From contig CAWKDK010000025.1 in NCBI GenBank assembly GCA_963848375.1, positions 1 through 64,000 of the forward strand: DNA of 64,000 nucleotides, read 5' to 3'. The notes under the pieces are model-generated. The model saw nothing but the letters and a program-made list of their open reading frames with translations. It searched no databases and was not told where the DNA came from. A program made the position numbers and the translations under genes. Source of the stretch: JAJPJE01 sp963848375 (GTDB lineage: Bacteria; Acidobacteriota; Terriglobia; Terriglobales; Acidobacteriaceae). Numbering within the stretch: the stretch's first letter is position 1; every line of letters starts with the position of its first letter. Shown piece after piece: positions 28,229 through 36,872 of the stretch.

Positions 28229-29353
28229 TTAGTGCCCAGCGTTCCCGGGCTTATCGTTTTCGTGTTGTTGTTGATGGGGTTGTTGGTGCGGTTGCTGACG
28301 CGCCTGCATCTGTTGCTGCTGCTGAGTGTGTCTCTGTTCCATCTGCTGCGTCTGTTGCTGATGCCGCTGCTCAACCTGCTGCTTCTGGGCATCACTCGCC
28401 TGGCGTTGCTGAATCTTCTGATGCTCTTGGTCCTGCTGTTTCTGAAGTTTCTGCCGCTCCTGATCCTGCTTCGCATACATATTCTGTTGCTGCTGCTGAT
28501 ATTTCCGATCCATCTTCGGGTTCCCTGTATTCGGGGGAGCTGCGTGTGCGGCGGGCGGAAGGTCTTTGGGGTGGACCGGCGCCGAAGGACGATTTACAGC
28601 AGCACTTTCTGGCCGGGCCGCGGGAGTGTAGTGACCTCCCTCTTTAGCCGGTACGGCACCCCGCTCATTGAAGGCAGCCGGTCTGGGAGTGGCTGCTACC
28701 GGAGGCTTGCCATGATTTTCTGAAACCCTGAATGCCGGATTCGATCGCGCCGCCTCCATGTGCTGAGTTTGTGAGGCTACGGGCGGAAGACGTCTTTCGC
28801 GCGCGATCCGCTCATCATCGGACGTGGGACGCGCGTTGATCCCGCCGTTACCACCGTTGTAACTCACACGAGGTCTGTTGTAGTTGTTCACGACCGTCGT
28901 GTTGTAGACGTTGTGAATCTCGGTGACATTGACATTGTTCACCGCACGGTTATAGAAGAAGTGTCCATTGTCCCAGCGTCCGCCTTCATATCCGTTGCCG
29001 GAGTAACCGTAGCCGTAGTCAATTCCACCGTAGAAACCGACCTGCGGTCCCCAATAACCCTCGTGGAAAATGTAGCTGTTGCCACCCCAACCCCAATATC
29101 CAGGTGTCCAAAAATAGCCGGATTGCGGAGCCATCACCCACGTGCCGGGGACCCAGTAATAGTCGTCTCCATCCCAAGCCCAGTAGCCGGGAGTCCAAAT
29201 GTAGCCGTCGCCAGGACAAGCAGGTTGCTCGTAGACGGGCAATTCAGGGGGTGCGAGGTTGACCGATATTTCGATTTGAGCAAACGATGCGACCGAAAGC
29301 GTCAACACCGCGAGGGCGAGTAGTAATGAACGAAACGAAAAACGTATTTGCAT
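28229..29353 (-). CDS. Secreted YXWGXW-repeat protein with a Gln-rich C-terminus
   Basis: A signal peptide (MQIRFSFRSLLLALAVLTLS) is followed by three or more YXWGXW-type words (WTPGYWAWDG, WVPGTW, WTPGYWGWGG, HEGYWGPQ). Next come a Tyr/Gly/Asn-rich section, a Pro/Ala-rich linker, and a Gln/His/Arg/Lys-rich tail (about residues 285-374) with coiled-coil character. The domain (PF12779) is common in Acidobacteriota and Proteobacteria and is of unknown function. ATG at 29353 is preferred because the upstream GTG at 29377 lies in the purine-rich leader. The Gln-tract on the opposite strand produces a Leu-rich shadow frame. Confidence 0.85.
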   Translation of the reverse strand: MQIRFSFRSLLLALAVLTLSVASFAQIEISVNLAPPELPVYEQPACPGDGYIWTPGYWAWDGDDYYWVPGTWVMAPQSGYFWTPGYWGWGGNSYIFHEGYWGPQVGFYGGIDYGYGYSGNGYEGGRWDNGHFFYNRAVNNVNVTEIHNVYNTTVVNNYNRPRVSYNGGNGGINARPTSDDERIARERRLPPVASQTQHMEAARSNPAFRVSENHGKPPVAATPRPAAFNERGAVPAKEGGHYTPAARPESAAVNRPSAPVHPKDLPPAAHAAPPNTGNPKMDRKYQQQQQNMYAKQDQERQKLQKQQDQEHQKIQQRQASDAQKQQVEQRHQQQTQQMEQRHTQQQQQMQARQQPHQQPHQQQHENDKPGNAGH

Positions 29354-29849
29354 ACTCTTTGTCTTTCTCCTGCTCACTCGGGTGCGCCTTACATTCCGTA
29401 CATTTCCGCGCGTTTATGAGGGAGCAATTTCAGTTCTGAATGCGTTCAGGGGAACTGCCGCGTAATAGCCGAAGACGCAACCGCGTCCCATGAACTTTTC
29501 GGGAACACCAGCCGCAGCTTCAAATAGAGTTTCAGACCGCAATATACACGGCAATCACGCGGTTCCCTTCCAAGACGAAGAGGCGGGACCAACAATTTCT
29601 CCGGCAAGCACGGTTATCGATCGTGCCGCGACCTTTCCCAGCGCTTAGCTTGCCAGCTCCATCTGTCGTGGCGAGACATAGAAGCACAATCATCCATGCG
29701 AGATGCGGGTTTTCAGATTCGGAGTTGCCAACAGGTGTCACCAAGCTTGACGGACGTTATAGATCGACGACGACTCAGGCGAGTGAACAACCTCGCCTTC
29801 TGCCGACACGTCCAATCTGCGAGCTGGAGTAAGTCGCTAAGGAGTGCAC
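29354..29849. other. Divergent intergenic region
   Basis: About 500 bases between the YXWGXW gene and the DUF3309 gene. No coding frame with protein-like composition was found on either strand; promoters for both directions must lie here but no clear motif pair was seen. Confidence 0.45.
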
Positions 29850-30005
29850 ATGCTGGGAACAGTTCTACTGGTCGTATTGATCCTGATGTTAGTTGGAGCA
29901 TTACCGTCGTGGCCGTACAGCAGAAACTGGGGCTACTACCCGAGCGGCGGTCTGGGACTGGTTGCGATAATCCTGATCATATTGCTGCTGCTCGGACGTA
30001 TCTGA
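29850..30005 (+). CDS. DUF3309 family small membrane protein, 51 residues
   Basis: The sequence MLGTVLLVVLILMLVGALP, then SWPYSRNWGYYPSGG, then a second hydrophobic helix ending LLLLGRI, is the DUF3309 pattern: two helices joined by a WxYS...WGYxPSGG loop. An AAGGAG five bases before the ATG is strong. The function of this widespread stress-associated family is unknown. Six bases separate it from the iron-permease gene, so the two share a transcript. Confidence 0.88.
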   Translation: MLGTVLLVVLILMLVGALPSWPYSRNWGYYPSGGLGLVAIILIILLLLGRI

Positions 30006-30011
30006 TCGGCG

Positions 30012-30440
30012 ATGAAGGCGATCGTCAAGAATGCGGAACACAAAAGTGACGGGCTGGGAAGTTGGTTTCAGAACTTCGCCGCCCGGACGTCCTGTGTAGT
30101 CGGCAGTAAGTGGGCGTTCTTCGGGGCCATTTCGCTGATTGTGATTTGGGGGCTGGCCGGGCCCTATTTCAAATATTCGGACACCTGGCAGCTGGTAGTG
30201 AACACAGCTACCACGATTGTTACCTTCCTGATGGTCTTCCTCATACAGAACACGCAGAACCGCGATGCGCGCGCGATTCACTTAAAGCTGGATGAGATCA
30301 TTCGTTCGATCGAGAGAGCGCACAATGAGATGATCCAGATCGAACGACTCTCGGACGAAGAGCTCGATGCGGTTGCGGAGAAGTTCGAGACGATCCGTAA
30401 CGAGCGCAGGCGCACGAGTGTTGGCAACACAGCAGAGTGA
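30012..30440 (+). CDS. Low-affinity iron permease family protein (PF04120)
   Basis: This 142-residue protein shows the family core. An N-terminal amphipathic helix with WFQNFAARTSCVVGSKWAF is followed by two membrane helices (FFGAISLIVIWGLAGPYF and TATTIVTFLMVFLIQ) and NTQNRDARAIHLKLDEIIRS. A Glu-rich cytoplasmic C-terminal tail completes it. The family is named from fungal Fet4-like permeases; a bacterial transport role is not well shown. It follows DUF3309 closely and precedes a His-rich lipoprotein. Confidence 0.9.
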   Translation: MKAIVKNAEHKSDGLGSWFQNFAARTSCVVGSKWAFFGAISLIVIWGLAGPYFKYSDTWQLVVNTATTIVTFLMVFLIQNTQNRDARAIHLKLDEIIRSIERAHNEMIQIERLSDEELDAVAEKFETIRNERRRTSVGNTAE

Positions 30441-30543
30441 CCCTTACACTCGAAGACTACTCCCCCGCCGGACTTACATCCTCCAAGCAACTCTGAAAAT
30501 CCCGTTTGCAACCAAGACATTATTCGTGTCAACGGAGGAGTCT

Positions 30544-30810
30544 TTGCGCGGAAAACAAAAATTCTATTCCATGATCCTCGCGAGTGCTTTTGGACTGGCG
30601 ATGCTCACCGGTTGCGCCGAACATCACTACTATCGTGCGTACGACCCTTATCACAATGACTATCACGCTTGGGACAACCACGAGACTGTTTACTATCAGC
30701 AATGGGCAGTACAGACCCATCATGACCCGCACCATGACTATCGAAAATTGAACCACGACGAGCAGAAACAATACTGGGACTGGCGCCATCAGCATGACAA
30801 TGATCACTGA
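30544..30810 (+). CDS. Small His/Tyr-rich lipoprotein
   Basis: TTG at 30544 is the start because GGAGGAG ends three bases upstream. The 88-residue product has a signal peptide with lipobox LTGC. A very short mature part follows, with thirteen histidines and many Tyr/Asp/Trp residues (AEHHYYRAYDPYHNDYH, THHDPHHDYR, QHDNDH). Such composition suggests metal binding. The neighbouring iron-permease family gene makes an iron, copper or zinc buffering role possible, but this is inference. No family recognised. Confidence 0.7.
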   Translation: MRGKQKFYSMILASAFGLAMLTGCAEHHYYRAYDPYHNDYHAWDNHETVYYQQWAVQTHHDPHHDYRKLNHDEQKQYWDWRHQHDNDH

Positions 30811-30941
30811 TCATCGTTAACGGGGGCGCAGAGCGCCTGAAATCTCGCGAAGTGATTCATCTTGACAGCAGCTCTCAGCGCGCTAGACTGCCGCAGCCCT
30901 CCTATGAGGGCTCACCTTTTAGCAGTTGAAAGGACCACAAG

Positions 30942-31331
30942 ATGAGTCGCCACGTTCGCGTTGCCCATTTAGTTGGTTTGTTCTTTCTAGCAACTACGAC
31001 TCTCCTGGCACAAGATGTCATGAAAGTGGCGTCCGACACCCACAAGGTGATACTTGAAAATGCAAGCGTTCGGGTGCTGGATGTCCGATTGAAGCCCGGA
31101 GAAAAAATCGTGATGCACTCCCATCCGGCGAGCGTTGTCTATTTCTTAACTGATGCCAAGTTCAAGTTCACATTCCCTGACGGGAAAACCCAGGACGCTG
31201 AGGGCAAAGCTGGGATGGCTATCTGGAGAGGTGCCGTAACGCACGCTGTCGACAATGTAGGTACCACCGAGGCTCATTTCGTGCAGACCGAATTAAAGGG
31301 AGAAGGCAAGGCATCTACATCTTCAAAGTAA
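30942..31331 (+). CDS. Secreted cupin-domain protein
   Basis: This 129-residue protein has an N-terminal signal (LVGLFFLATTTLLAQ) and a single cupin barrel. Motif 1 is visible in RLKPGEKIVMHSHPASVVYFLTD, with a His-x-His pair, and motif 2 in GMAIWRGAVTHAVDNVG. Most such cupins bind one metal. The specific activity is unknown. It lies before the convergent tRNA-Arg gene and is not closely linked to the lipoprotein upstream. Confidence 0.85.
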   Translation: MSRHVRVAHLVGLFFLATTTLLAQDVMKVASDTHKVILENASVRVLDVRLKPGEKIVMHSHPASVVYFLTDAKFKFTFPDGKTQDAEGKAGMAIWRGAVTHAVDNVGTTEAHFVQTELKGEGKASTSSK

Positions 31332-31343
31332 CCGTTGAAAGAA

Positions 31344-31420
31344 TGGCGCGCCCTGAGAGATTCGAACTCCCGACCTTCTGATTCGTAGTCAGACGCTCTA
31401 TCCAGCTGAGCTAAGGGCGC
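31344..31420 (-). tRNA. tRNA-Arg (anticodon ACG), CCA encoded
   Basis: Read on the minus strand, the 77 bases fold as a standard cloverleaf. The acceptor stem is GCGCCCT/AGGGCGC with discriminator G and encoded CCA, the D-arm has AGCTCAGCTGGATAGAGC, the anticodon stem is CTGAC..ATCAG with loop TACGAA, and the T-arm contains GTTCGAATC. The anticodon ACG reads CGN Arg codons after A34 is deaminated to inosine by TadA. Confidence 0.97.
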
Positions 31421-31575
31421 TCGCGTTGCGGTTGTTCGATTATACCAAATGAGATCCGCACATTTCGCGAACGAAGTCGGCGTCTCTATCGCAAAAGTCA
31501 AGCTCGACGCGGAGCGCAAAATCACGATCGGCAGCGGCAGCTGAGATCAAAACGACTGCGTTCAAGAGTGTCACA

Positions 31576-31962
31576 CTATGGCTCGGCAGGTGGGGGCGGC
31601 GCTGTCTCCGGCGAGAATAGTTTACGAATGCTGCCGTGCATCTCATTCAGCACGCTGTTGAGTTTGATGAGATTTGGTGTGTCGACGGCAATCCGCTGCG
31701 ACGCGATGTCGCCAATGATGCGCTCGCACATCTCAGTAGTGCGCTGGATGCGGAATTGAACAATTGCACGATTTATCTCGCCAGGCTTCCTCTCGCTGGC
31801 GGTGGAAATTGCCCACAACGTATTTCTCAGATGGTCGAGTGCGCGGCGGAAATCATCGAGGAGCAGCGACGGCAAGCCAACTTCTGGCAACTCCCGCTCA
31901 ATTCGTTCCAGGTCTTCTTTTATCTCACGAACGTGTTCGACGAGTTGATTGGACATTCCCAT
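31576..31962 (-). CDS. Helical hypothetical protein
   Basis: This is a mostly alpha-helical, soluble protein of about 128 residues. It has a heptad-like first helix (LVEHVREIKEDLERIERELPEV), a central helix with RRALDHLRNTLWAISTA, and a Pro-rich C-terminus. ATG at 31962 follows AAGGA by nine bases; an ATG two codons later is possible, and the frame is open 27 codons further upstream. The family is not recognised. Confidence 0.65.
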   Translation of the reverse strand: MGMSNQLVEHVREIKEDLERIERELPEVGLPSLLLDDFRRALDHLRNTLWAISTASERKPGEINRAIVQFRIQRTTEMCERIIGDIASQRIAVDTPNLIKLNSVLNEMHGSIRKLFSPETAPPPPAEP

Positions 31963-32236
31963 CCAAAGGTTTCCTTTTGGCGAACCTGAACTGTTCGTGC
32001 TGTTTATGATTTCGCCGGTGAGTGGGCTTCCATCGTAAATCAAAAACTCATAAAACGCGGAGTGAATTTCCCGGCAGGCCGTTCTTCCCCAGCAATGTCG
32101 TTTCCAAGATGGTCTGGCTCTGAAGGTGCAAACTTTTGCGCTGTGGACGAAGGATTGATCCTAAGTGTGTCTAAACTGGGACCTTTCTTCCCTTACAACG
32201 GGCAACTCTGGACGGCTGCTCGCACTCTTTAATTGT

Positions 32237-34447
32237 GTGAATCTCGGCATCTTCTCTCGTGATGGTTCCTTCGTTGCAAAGCAAAAGCTCGCCTTGCTAA
32301 GTTCGGTCATTGTGGTAGCGTTCCTATCGGGTTGCAGTGGACTTCGTGCCGCGGGCACCGGTTCCCAGTCCACCTCACCATCTACCGCTCCCACGCCGAC
32401 AGTCTCTCTAAGTGCGAACCCGGCGACGGTGACTGCGGGTCAGACCGCCACTCTGACGTGGAGTTCGAACAACGCGACGTCAGCGCAGATCGACAACAAT
32501 ATTGGTGCGGTACAGCCAACCGGCACGCAAAACGTTTCGCCGACGCAAACGACGACTTACACGATCACCGTAGCAGGCGCAGGGGGGACGGCTACCGCCA
32601 AAACCACGTTGACCGTGAATCCGCCCGTAGTTCCGGCACCGACCGTCACGATCACTGCGAATCCAACCGCAATCGCTGCAGGGAGCTCCTCGACTCTGAC
32701 GGTGGCAGCGACCAACGCAACCACAGTCGTGATTACCGGCACCGATGGCTCGTCGTTCCCCTTGGCGAACACTGGCGGAACGCAACATGTGAAACCTGCG
32801 CTCACCACAACATATACAGCCACTGCAACGGGCACCACGAACCCGCCGGCAACAGCGACGGCCACGGTCACGGTAAAACAACCGGGCAACATCAACTCCG
32901 TGAACCATGTCATCTTCTTGCTGCAGGAGAACCGAACCTTCGATACCTACTTCGGGATGTTGAATCCTTACCGGCAAAGCAAGGGTTGGAATATCGGTGA
33001 TGACGGGAAGGAGTACGACGTAGACGGCATCGACGATAAGCTGACGACGTTTACGAATCAGGACGACGAAGGAGATTCCTTCGGACTATTCAAATTTGCC
33101 AGCAGCTGCATTGACGACATGAGTTCGGCGTGGCTGGAGAGCTTCGGAGACGTCAACCGTTTCGATTTCAGTACTACGCGCAAGACGCTAATGGACGGCT
33201 TTGTCCACACCGCCGAGAACTTTGCCAAGGACACGATCGGCGGTAAGGATCCTGCGACTGACTTGCAGGGCCGGCGCGCGATGGGCTACTACGATCAGAA
33301 TTTCCTGAATTACTACTACTACATGGCGTCGCAGTTTGCGGTCTCGGACCGGTGGTTCTCGCCCGTCGCCAGCAAGAGCGTTTCGAACCGGATAGCAACT
33401 ATATCTGGCGGAACGACGCAGGGACTTGTTCACGATCCGGCCAACGATGATCATTTCCCGCAACTCGCCCTGCCCAGTATTTTCCAGGAGCTCGATTCAG
33501 CGAAAGTCTCCTGGAAATTTACTACACCGTCACAGAAGATCAGTGCCTTGCGGATACGGATGGCGAGTGCAACAGCGCGGAACCCTAACAAGTATCCCGC
33601 GAGCACGTTCACTTACTTCACATATTCGCAGAAGTACCTGTACAAGAATCCGACAGGTGCGGCGTGCACAGGAACCACGAAACCATCGAGCGTGGTGGGA
33701 GATACCTCGAACGCCTTCTGTATCGACCCAAATCATATTGCGCCGCTCGATCAGTACTTCACAGATGTAGCAAACGGAACCCTGCCAAGCTTTGCTTATA
33801 TCGAAGCCGGCTACAGTAACAACGATGAACATCCTGGAAATGGGCAGTCGATTCTTGCCGGACAAGCCCAGGTAGCGAACGTTATGGGCAAGCTAATGGC
33901 GAGCCCGTCGTGGGGCGATTCGGTGTTCTTCCTGAGCTATGACGAAGGCGGCGGCCCATTCGATCACGTACCTCCGGTGCCGGGCCATACGAATGACAAC
34001 ACCGACGCGAGCCTCGGAGTCACAACAGACATCAGCACCATCGCCGTCAGTCCGGATGGATTCAAGCCCTGCTTGACGGATGGAACCGTGCACTGCGACC
34101 TGGCGAGCACGGACCCGGGCGCGAATCCCACGGATGCGGCCGCTCAACAGGGTTTCACGGCACAGCTTGGATTCCGTTTGCCGAATATGATCGTGTCGCC
34201 ATTCACCCGGAAACATTACGTTTCGCACACTCCGATGGATCACACCGCGGTGATTAAGTTCGTGGAGGCTCGATTCATCGGGCAAGGTGCGCATCTGACG
34301 GGTCGTGATTCAGTCCAGCCAGATCTGCTGGAGTTTTTCGATTTCACGAATATCCCGTGGGCTACGCCTCCAACCGATGTACCGACACCTGCAAGCGCGG
34401 GGAGTCTTGGGTACAATCCGTGCACGCCAACGAATCTGGGGCCGTAG
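32237..34447 (+). CDS. Phosphoesterase lipoprotein (PF04185) with two N-terminal Ig-like domains
   Basis: A hydrophobic segment with lipobox (VVAFLSGC) leads into two Ig-like or bacterial surface domains: PTVSLSANPATVTAGQTATL and PTVTITANPTAIAAGSSSTL, each ending in TVTV-type strands. The phosphoesterase domain then runs from VNHVIFLLQENRTFDTYFG to the HTAVIKFVEARF motif near the C-terminus. It resembles acid phosphatase AcpA and non-haemolytic phospholipase C. The start is uncertain: GTG at 32237 places the signal correctly, and the frame is open to 32165. It would act outside the cytoplasm on phosphate esters. It is larger than the paralogue at 0.9-2.4 kb, which has its Ig repeats at the other end. 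Confidence 0.85.
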   Translation: MNLGIFSRDGSFVAKQKLALLSSVIVVAFLSGCSGLRAAGTGSQSTSPSTAPTPTVSLSANPATVTAGQTATLTWSSNNATSAQIDNNIGAVQPTGTQNVSPTQTTTYTITVAGAGGTATAKTTLTVNPPVVPAPTVTITANPTAIAAGSSSTLTVAATNATTVVITGTDGSSFPLANTGGTQHVKPALTTTYTATATGTTNPPATATATVTVKQPGNINSVNHVIFLLQENRTFDTYFGMLNPYRQSKGWNIGDDGKEYDVDGIDDKLTTFTNQDDEGDSFGLFKFASSCIDDMSSAWLESFGDVNRFDFSTTRKTLMDGFVHTAENFAKDTIGGKDPATDLQGRRAMGYYDQNFLNYYYYMASQFAVSDRWFSPVASKSVSNRIATISGGTTQGLVHDPANDDHFPQLALPSIFQELDSAKVSWKFTTPSQKISALRIRMASATARNPNKYPASTFTYFTYSQKYLYKNPTGAACTGTTKPSSVVGDTSNAFCIDPNHIAPLDQYFTDVANGTLPSFAYIEAGYSNNDEHPGNGQSILAGQAQVANVMGKLMASPSWGDSVFFLSYDEGGGPFDHVPPVPGHTNDNTDASLGVTTDISTIAVSPDGFKPCLTDGTVHCDLASTDPGANPTDAAAQQGFTAQLGFRLPNMIVSPFTRKHYVSHTPMDHTAVIKFVEARFIGQGAHLTGRDSVQPDLLEFFDFTNIPWATPPTDVPTPASAGSLGYNPCTPTNLGP

Positions 34448-34455
34448 AAATGGAG

Positions 34456-34480
34456 AGCCCGGAGATATCCCCGGGCTTCT
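34456..34480 (+). terminator. Probable terminator after the phosphoesterase
   Basis: AGCCCGG pairs with CCGGGCT around an eight-base loop, directly after the stop codon, followed by TTCT only, so the U-tract is weak. Confidence 0.5.
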
Positions 34481-34507
34481 ACCGCTAGAGTGATAGAACT
34501 CAAGAAC

Positions 34508-34612
34508 TCACTGACAGCACGCTGGAGGCTTCTTCTTGCGAGCTCGGAGCTTTGAATAAACGATCAGCGCCAAGATGGCGGCCGCAACTCCAATCGCAAT
34601 GATTGCCTGCAT
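34508..34612 (-). CDS. 34-residue membrane peptide with a Cys-Cys tail
   Basis: The frame reads MQAIIAIGVAAAILALIVYS (a membrane helix), then a basic stretch KLRARKKKPP and ends ACCQ. This is the layout of FeoB-associated Cys-rich membrane peptides, though no feoB is visible here. No Shine-Dalgarno is clear. It could be translated from the M48 protease transcript only if that reads through the terminator upstream, so expression is uncertain. Confidence 0.45.
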   Translation of the reverse strand: MQAIIAIGVAAAILALIVYSKLRARKKKPPACCQ

Positions 34613-34652
34613 GGACCGATGATACTCGATAATCCGAAGCTGCCCTTTTCAA

Positions 34653-34685
34653 CAAAAAAAGTGAGCGGCTACTGGAGCCGCCCAC
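34653..34685 (-). terminator. Rho-independent terminator for the M48 protease gene
   Basis: On the minus strand a ten-base stem (GTGGGCGGCT / AGCCGCTCAC, one mismatch) with a five-base loop is followed by seven T. Confidence 0.8.
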
Positions 34686-34811
34686 TCGTACAGAGGAGGG
34701 TTTAGGTGTCGAGGAATATCGTAATCAGCGCATAGGATCGGACTGTCAGGGAAATGTAATTTGTGTGTCGCCTGATCTGAGGAACCGCGAGAGCTTCGCC
34801 CCTAGAAACTA

Positions 34812-35909
34812 CTACTTGCGATGGAGCGTTGGGCGGTCAGAGTCGTCGGTGCCTGAGGTCTTGTCGGGAGTTCCCTCCGCGCTACGCTGAACCAGCACCG
34901 GGCGTCCGATGTTCCCTTCGTCCACCTTGTGTTTATTGTCGAGAGCAATCACGCGCGCTTTGATCTCTTCGAACTCGCTGGTATCGACGACGTAATCGGG
35001 GCGCGGCGGAAGGTGATCCTGGATTTCATCTTGCGCTCGCTTGATGCGATCCTCCGTCATCGGATGCGTGGAGAAGGCTTTGGCGATGAAACTATGCTTC
35101 CCTTTTTCCTGCGTCTTGAATTTCTCGAATAGCTTCACGAATTCCTGCGGATCGTATCCGGTCTGGTAGTCGTACTCGAGTCCCAGAAGGTCGGCCTCGC
35201 GCTCGGCATCGCGGCTGAACTTCAGAACGCCCATAGGGACCGCGAATCCCATCACCTCGCGCACGGCAAACACCGCGGGTCCTCCAAACATGAGAAGCGG
35301 AATCGAAGCCATGTTCATGATCTGATTGCGCGTGGCGTTCTTGGTAGCGTGACGCGCGGCGACGTGAGCGATTTCGTGAGCCATCACTCCGGCAAGCCCG
35401 GCTTCATTGTCGGCAGCTTCGATGAGGCCGGTGTTCACGAAGAAGAATCCGCCCGGTAACGCGAAGGCGTTCACTTCATCATCTTCAAGAACCTTGATCT
35501 GAAATGGGACACGGGCATCGGAATTGGCGACCAGGCGTTGTCCAACCCGGTTGATGTATTCGTTGATGACGGGATCGCGCACAACGCGAGCACTCGCCTC
35601 GACCTGCTGGGCAAGATCATGGCCCATCGCAATTTCGCGTTCGAGGGAATAGAAATCCAGGCCGGCGCCCACATTACGGTCTCCAATGCGCGCGAGATCG
35701 TATTTCAGGTCGATCTTCTGAGCAGAGTGCGGAGAACCAACCGCGGTCACCAGCGGCGGCAAAGAGGGCAGATCGGCAGGCGAGCGGTGGAACACAGTAT
35801 CGGGAGGCGTAACGGCTGGCGACTTCGCCTCGGTCGGCTGGACTTGGCTCTGCAACGCAATGCCAACCGAGAGCAGGAGCAGCAACGAGAGTCCGCGCCC
35901 AGTATTCAT
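34812..35909 (-). CDS. M48 family metalloprotease, secreted (BepA/Oma1-like)
   Basis: This 365-residue protein has a signal peptide (GLSLLLLLSVGIALQSQ), the zinc motif HEIAH at about 178-182 in VMAHEIAHVAARH, a downstream EREADLLGLEYD glutamate, and FSTHPMTEDRIKRA. The family includes BepA, which helps outer-membrane protein assembly and degrades stalled barrels in the periplasm. ATG at 35909 is preferred over a TTG ten codons upstream because the signal peptide starts there. No TPR domain follows, unlike E. coli BepA. Confidence 0.9.
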   Translation of the reverse strand: MNTGRGLSLLLLLSVGIALQSQVQPTEAKSPAVTPPDTVFHRSPADLPSLPPLVTAVGSPHSAQKIDLKYDLARIGDRNVGAGLDFYSLEREIAMGHDLAQQVEASARVVRDPVINEYINRVGQRLVANSDARVPFQIKVLEDDEVNAFALPGGFFFVNTGLIEAADNEAGLAGVMAHEIAHVAARHATKNATRNQIMNMASIPLLMFGGPAVFAVREVMGFAVPMGVLKFSRDAEREADLLGLEYDYQTGYDPQEFVKLFEKFKTQEKGKHSFIAKAFSTHPMTEDRIKRAQDEIQDHLPPRPDYVVDTSEFEEIKARVIALDNKHKVDEGNIGRPVLVQRSAEGTPDKTSGTDDSDRPTLHRK

Positions 35910-35939
35910 AAGCCTTCCCGAGGAACGCTCTTGCGGCAA

Positions 35940-36266
35940 GCGACACCAGCTGAACTAACGTCACGTTAGAACTAAAACTTTGCGGTGTCGTTGCTTCGTT
36001 ATCTCTGCAGATCAGAACAGTCGGGACGAGGGCCCGATGTTGCGCGATTGTATGCAAATATCAGGGGAACCGGCACTGCAGAAACTGCAAGGTGCACAAC
36101 GGATTTTCAGATCAAATGGATCGAAGGAGTTGTTAGCACTGATTGGCGAGAAGGGCGTCGCTCAGAGCAAACTGGGCGGTTATCCCAAAAGATCGAAATT
36201 TGATAGTAGTATAACTAGCCCATAATCAGTTGGTTACAATTGCCTTAGCGAAAGGCACTCAAGTTC
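35940..36266. other. Gene-free stretch between the M48 and groES genes
   Basis: No protein-like frame. It contains the upstream regions of both genes; the groESL promoter follows immediately. Confidence 0.5.
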
Positions 36267-36296
36267 TTGACAAAGCAATTCCCCGTCCGTTACATT
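36267..36296 (+). promoter_or_regulatory. Sigma-70 promoter of groESL
   Basis: TTGACA at 36267-36272 and TACATT at 36291-36296 are separated by 18 bases. The -10 overlaps the left arm of the CIRCE operator. Confidence 0.75.
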
Positions 36297-36321
36297 AGCA
36301 CTCGCTGCTATTGAGTGCTAG
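36295..36321 (+). promoter_or_regulatory. CIRCE operator (HrcA binding site) of groESL
   Basis: TTAGCACTC, nine bases, GAGTGCTAG: eight of nine bases pair, matching the CIRCE consensus. HrcA bound here represses the operon until heat stress titrates it with GroEL. The position, overlapping -10 and start point, fits direct repression. Confidence 0.93.
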
Positions 36322-36425
36322 CAGCGACTCTCGATCCGAAAACCAGCCAGAATTACAGACCGGATCAACCCATCAATTTTGCAATGTTCAACCTCAATAC
36401 ACAGTTCTGAAAAGGAGTCTGAAGA

Positions 36426-36749
36426 ATGGCAACAAAACTAACTCCCCTGCACGACAGGATCCTGGTCCGTCGCGTAGAAGAAGCTGAGACCACCAAGGGT
36501 GGAATCATCATTCCTGAAACCGCAAAAGAAAAACCGCAAGAGGGCGAAGTCATCAGCGTGGGCAAGGGCAAGGTGAACGAAGAAGGAAAAGTTCATCCTC
36601 TCGATGTAAAGGCTGGCGATCGCGTCCTGTTCGGAAAATATTCCGGAAACGAAATCACCATCGATGGCGAGCTGTTCGTGATCATGCGCGAAGAAGAAGT
36701 GCTTGGAATTCTGGAAGGCGCGACGAAGCACGCCGGCGCGAAGAAGTAG
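36426..36749 (+). CDS. groES: Co-chaperonin GroES
   Basis: This 107-residue GroES has the family start LTPLHDRILVRRVEEAETTKGGIIIPETAKEKP (seen in parts) with the mobile loop, and VLFGKYSGNEITIDGE. It caps the GroEL cavity in the cytoplasm. GAAAAGGAG upstream of the ATG is a good ribosome site. The C-terminus, ending in an Ala/Lys-rich KHAGAKK tail, is a few residues longer than in E. coli. It is first in the CIRCE-controlled operon. Confidence 0.97.
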   Translation: MATKLTPLHDRILVRRVEEAETTKGGIIIPETAKEKPQEGEVISVGKGKVNEEGKVHPLDVKAGDRVLFGKYSGNEITIDGELFVIMREEEVLGILEGATKHAGAKK

Positions 36750-36773
36750 TCGCGTTCGAGTTGAGGCAGAAAT

Positions 36774-36807
36774 GCAGATCCCTCGGCCTTCGGCCTCGTG
36801 ATGACAA
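36774..36807. repeat. Dispersed palindromic word repeat, copy C
   Basis: GCAGATCCCTCGGCC-TTC-GGCCTCGTGATGACAA inside the groES-groEL gap; the centre GGCCTTCGGCC is a perfect hairpin. It may form a stem in the groESL mRNA. Confidence 0.75.
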
Positions 36808-36872
36808 CCGAAGAAAGTGTGTAGCCGAGGGGAACAGTAAGCACGCAAAGACATCAGAAGGAGCTAAGAGAA

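Noticed and set aside
28232..28723. Leu-rich plus-strand frame opposite the YXWGXW gene
   Set aside because: Complement of the Gln-rich tract gives poly-Leu; a codon-level artefact.
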